From contig JBKPDC010000280.1 of the NCBI GenBank assembly GCA_046727715.1, positions 1 through 35,718 on the forward strand: 35,718 nt of DNA, given 5' to 3'. Each line of letters opens with the position of its first letter. The stretch's first letter is position 1. The translations under genes were made by a program, and so were the position numbers. Of this stretch, positions 32,872 through 35,718 are shown piece by piece. The notes below the pieces were generated by a model, which saw only the letters and a program-made list of their open reading frames with translations, had not been told where the DNA came from and made no database searches. Origin of the DNA: CAVQLX01 sp046727715. GTDB lineage: Bacteria > Desulfobacterota > Binatia > DP-6.

Positions 32872-34112
32872 CTCCGCGCGCCCGAACGGTCGCGGCGGGA
32901 CTCGCCCTGGCCGTCGTCACAGCCGTCCTCGCGTATCGCGCCGTGTGGCGCGTCAACGAGCCGGGCAGGCCGGCGGCGGAGCGCTGGGTACTGCAGGACT
33001 TCCGCGACGCCGTCTACTACCCCGTGGTCGCGTTCCTGGACGGGCGCAATCCGTACGACCAGGGTACCCAGGCGAGCGTCTATCCGGTGGGGCAGTCCTT
33101 CCCGCTCTATCTGCCCCTCACGCTCCTCGTGCATCTGCCGTTCGGCCTGCTCCCGCCGGCGGAGGCAGGCGGGACCTACTTCGCGGCGACGCTGGCCCTG
33201 ACCGGCGTGCTGGCCGCGCTCGCGATCGCCGGGACGGGGCTCGTGGTGACGCCGGCCGGCGTTCTCGGCCTCACCGCCCTGCTGCTGGCGTCTCGCCCCG
33301 GACAGATGAATCTCCTGGTCGGCCAGGTGACCGTGCAGGTCGCGATCGGATGCTACGTCGCGCTGCGCTGGGCGCGCAGTCGTCCGCTGCTCGCCGGTCT
33401 CGGCCTCGCCCTCGCCAGCCTGAAGCCGACCTACGGCGCGCCCCTCGCCGCACTGATGCTGCTCGGACGCGGCGACGCGAAGGCGACCGCCGTGGGCGTT
33501 GTCATGTCCGTGGCGCTCTGTCTGGTCGCGCTCGGGCCGCTGCTGCATGCCGCGGGCGGCATCGCGCCGTTCGTCGCGTCGCTCGGCAGCAGTGCGGCGG
33601 CCTTTGCGACGGAGGACACCAGCAACGCCTGGTCGAGCGTGGCGCGCCTCGACGTGACGGCGCTCCTGGCACGCGTGCTCGGCCGGGTGCCCGACGGCTG
33701 GATGCAGGTCGGCCTCGGGCTCGCCGTGGTCGGCGCCGGCGTGCTCGCGATGCGACGCCTCCAGGACGATCGCAGCCCCCCGAGCCGACAGCTGGAGATC
33801 GGCCTCGTGTGTCTGTCGCTCCTGATCGCCTCGTATCATCAGGCCTACGACGCCCTGCTCCTCGCGCAGCCGGCGGTGGCCCTGGCCGCGGGGCGCTGGG
33901 GTCGTGGTGCGGTGGCGCCCGCCGCTCTGCGCTGGACGGTGCTCGCGCTCATCGCCGTGCCGGCCGTCAACTACCTCGCGACCACCACCGTCGCCTCGCG
34001 CCTGAGCCCCGGTGGCCCGGTGTGGCTCGCGGTCACCGCCGCGAATCCTGCGGCGCTGCTGGCTGCCTGGGGCGTACACCTGCGGCTGGCCTGGCGCCGG
34101 GCCGCTCCGTGA
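32868..34112 (+). CDS. GT87/DUF2029-type polytopic membrane glycosyltransferase
   Basis: 414 residues with about 10-11 membrane segments. It shows the DUF2029-type first loop VLQDFRDAVYYPVVAFLDGR with NPYDQ following. A mid-protein LGLALASLKPTYGAPLAALM and LIASYHQAYDALLL are also typical of this family of polyprenyl-phosphate-mannose-dependent transferases. The GTG overlaps the GT39 stop, with GGAGGCAATGG before it. The stop overlaps the acyltransferase GTG by 4 bp. Donor and acceptor are unknown. Confidence 0.82.
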   Translation: MTPRARTVAAGLALAVVTAVLAYRAVWRVNEPGRPAAERWVLQDFRDAVYYPVVAFLDGRNPYDQGTQASVYPVGQSFPLYLPLTLLVHLPFGLLPPAEAGGTYFAATLALTGVLAALAIAGTGLVVTPAGVLGLTALLLASRPGQMNLLVGQVTVQVAIGCYVALRWARSRPLLAGLGLALASLKPTYGAPLAALMLLGRGDAKATAVGVVMSVALCLVALGPLLHAAGGIAPFVASLGSSAAAFATEDTSNAWSSVARLDVTALLARVLGRVPDGWMQVGLGLAVVGAGVLAMRRLQDDRSPPSRQLEIGLVCLSLLIASYHQAYDALLLAQPAVALAAGRWGRGAVAPAALRWTVLALIAVPAVNYLATTTVASRLSPGGPVWLAVTAANPAALLAAWGVHLRLAWRRAAP

Positions 34113-35718
34113 TCCCAGCCGTGCGTCTCGACGTGAGCCATACGCAGACCTCGCGCCCATCCGTGGCGCCGGCGATCGCGCGCGATCCGGCACGCGTGCC
34201 CGCGCTCGCGCAGGCGCGCGCTCGCGGGCATCTGGCATGGGTGGAGGTGGTGAAGGCGGTCGCGCTGCTCTGGATCGTCTGGAACCACCTCGCCGAGCGC
34301 CTCTTCGGCTTCCCGTTCGCCGGCAACCCGAGCGCGAACTGGCCGCCGCTCGCCGAGCGGCTGGCGCAGCTCCGCCCGCTCGCCGGACACGGCTGGCTCG
34401 ACGTCCCGCTGAACCTGCTGCGCTGGATCGGCTGGGCCGGCGACCAAGGCGTGCCGCTCTTTCTCATCGCCGGCGGGTTCGGGCTGACCTGGGGCCTGCT
34501 CGGGCGACGTCCCGGCGTGGCCCTCGACGTGCGCGACTTCTGGCGGCGGCGGGCGCGGCGCATCTATCCGCTCTGGTGGGCGGCGCACCTCCTGTTCGTC
34601 GTGCCCTGCCTGCTGCTCGGCCGCGGGCTCGACCCACGCGAGAGCACGTTCTGGATCGACCTCCTCGCGGTGCGGGTGACGCCGTATCAGCTCTACTACT
34701 TCGCGCCCGCGTGGTGGTACGTGAGCCTGCTGGTCCAGCTCACGGCGGTCTACCCAATCCTGTGGGCCGCGTTGTGCCGGCTCGGGGCGGGCCGCTTCCT
34801 GATCGTCGCGCTCGCGGTCGGGTTCGGGGTACGGGGCGCCGGCCTGCTCGTCTTCCACGGCTACCTCGACGCCTGGTCGCGCGGCGCGATCTTCGTCACG
34901 CGGCTACCCGAGTTCGCGCTCGGGATGGCGCTGGCCGCCTGGATGCACGACGCGCCGGCCGCGGCCGACACGTGGCTGCGCGCACCGACCACGCGCCTCG
35001 CGGCGCTGGCCGCGTGGATCGTCGGCACGGCGCTGTCGCTCGGGCTGCTCGGCATGACCGTCGCGCCGTTTCTCGTCGGCGCGGCCGCCTTCGGTCTCCT
35101 CTACGCACCCGCCAGCTCGTGGGACCGGGCCGGACGGTCGCCCCGTGTCTGGGAGTGGCTCGGTCGCCACACCTATTCGCTCTTCCTGCTGCACCATCCC
35201 TACCTCGCCATCTGCGTCCCGCACGGGACGGCCGGCGGGGTGGGTCGCATCGCCCTCGGGGTGGCCGTCGCGCTTGCCCTCACCGTGGTGTCGGCGCTCG
35301 CTCTCGAATCGGCCGTGGGCCCCGGGCTGGCGCGGCTGCGCCGTTTCGGGTTGCGGCGAGCGGCCAGCGTGCTGGGCGTCACGGGCGCCGCGCTGGCCGT
35401 GCTGCTGGTCGGCGCCGAGCTCACCGTACGCCGGGTCGCACCACGCGAAGTCTGGGGTTGGGGCGAGCGGGCGAGCCTCGAGCCCGACGCCGTCCTCGGC
35501 TGGCGACTGCGCCCCGCGACGAAGACCCGCTTGCGCTGGCTGAGCTACGACTACGTCGTCCGCGCCAACACGCTCGGCTTCCCGGGCCCGAATCGCCCGC
35601 ACGAACGCGGCCCCGGCATGCTGCGCGTGCTGGTCACGGGCGACGCCTTCAGCAGTGCCGAGGGCGTGGACACCGATCGCGCCTGGCCGCGTCTCCTCGA
35701 ACCGGCGCTACGCCAGCG
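34109..35718 (+). CDS. Acyltransferase-3 (AT3) fused to an SGNH-type domain (3' end cut off)
   Basis: 536 residues are visible. The AT3 part has about 10 membrane helices, the HLAWVEVVKAVALLWIVWNH first helix, RRRARRIYPLW (the family Arg motif) and WLGRHTYSLFLLHHP. A membrane helix (GVTGAALAVLLVGAEL) then leads to an SGNH-like domain. At its first block the sequence is LVTGDAFSSAEGV (508-520), where GDS would be expected; the nucleophile position 513 is Ala. AT3-SGNH proteins O-acylate surface glycans. The GTG start overlaps the GT87 stop as GTGA. The C-terminal catalytic blocks of the SGNH domain lie beyond the window. Confidence 0.85.
   Translation, partial: MIPAVRLDVSHTQTSRPSVAPAIARDPARVPALAQARARGHLAWVEVVKAVALLWIVWNHLAERLFGFPFAGNPSANWPPLAERLAQLRPLAGHGWLDVPLNLLRWIGWAGDQGVPLFLIAGGFGLTWGLLGRRPGVALDVRDFWRRRARRIYPLWWAAHLLFVVPCLLLGRGLDPRESTFWIDLLAVRVTPYQLYYFAPAWWYVSLLVQLTAVYPILWAALCRLGAGRFLIVALAVGFGVRGAGLLVFHGYLDAWSRGAIFVTRLPEFALGMALAAWMHDAPAAADTWLRAPTTRLAALAAWIVGTALSLGLLGMTVAPFLVGAAAFGLLYAPASSWDRAGRSPRVWEWLGRHTYSLFLLHHPYLAICVPHGTAGGVGRIALGVAVALALTVVSALALESAVGPGLARLRRFGLRRAASVLGVTGAALAVLLVGAELTVRRVAPREVWGWGERASLEPDAVLGWRLRPATKTRLRWLSYDYVVRANTLGFPGPNRPHERGPGMLRVLVTGDAFSSAEGVDTDRAWPRLLEPALRQ

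Noticed and set aside
1..35718. Exosortase/PEP-CTERM gene, CRISPR array, tRNA, rRNA, transposase or att sites
   Set aside because: None was recognised by motif or repeat pattern on either strand. The exosortase-type character is suggested only by the ATPase and the compact export lipoprotein.

Overview
The window is about 35.7 kb of very GC-rich bacterial DNA with almost no intergenic space on the + strand. It is dominated by a complete-looking cell-surface polysaccharide cluster of the Wzx/Wzy type. It looks like a Gram-negative bacterium: there is an outer-membrane polysaccharide export lipoprotein and there are sigma-54-type promoters. High GC, GTGA/ATGA gene overlaps, Cys-rich secreted beta-helix inserts and a Pro/Thr tail fit deltaproteobacterial-type lineages (Myxococcota or Binatota-like). 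That placement is inference; no rRNA or marker gene is present.

Layout. (1) 1-1700, minus strand: a truncated lipocalin/CrtC-like hydrolase-family gene and a small protein with eight cysteines, separated by about 300 bp holding what looks like a decayed WD40 repeat on the + strand. (2) 1701-2394: a regulatory region with a strong sigma-54 (-24/-12) promoter and two 17-bp direct repeats exactly 30 bp apart upstream of it. (3) 2395-6766: the export and control module, consisting of an outer-membrane export lipoprotein, a Wzz-type chain-length protein, an ExeA-like AAA ATPase and a CpsD-like tyrosine-kinase relative that lacks the Walker A lysine. (4) 6841-7371: a NusG/RfaH-like antiterminator. 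(5) 7422-25514: a long, mostly translationally coupled run. It has an initiating phosphoglycosyltransferase, glycosyltransferases (GT2 and WecG/TagA), a Gfo/Idh oxidoreductase + hexapeptide acyltransferase + DegT aminotransferase set (amino-sugar chemistry), two NodB-type deacetylase relatives, a UGM-like flavoprotein, a DUF362-like protein, a second Gfo/Idh enzyme, an epimerase, a flippase and an O-antigen polymerase/ligase.

(6) 25130-28463, minus strand: a GT4 glycosyltransferase and a secreted Cys-rich parallel beta-helix protein. The GT4 gene overlaps the end of the + strand operon tail to tail by 385 bp. (7) 28678-35718, + strand: a methyltransferase, a dolichyl-phosphate-glucose-synthase-like GT2, a YdcF-like protein, GT39- and GT87-type membrane glycosyltransferases and an acyltransferase-3/SGNH fusion that runs off the window. 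This second block looks like a lipid-linked sugar-transfer and O-acylation module.

How the parts fit (inference from families): nucleotide sugars are made by the oxidoreductase/aminotransferase/acetyltransferase set. The repeat unit is started on polyprenyl phosphate by the phosphoglycosyltransferase and extended by the GTs. It is then flipped, polymerised under Wzz-type length control, possibly deacetylated, and exported through the outer-membrane lipoprotein. No exosortase, transposase, tRNA, rRNA or CRISPR array was seen.
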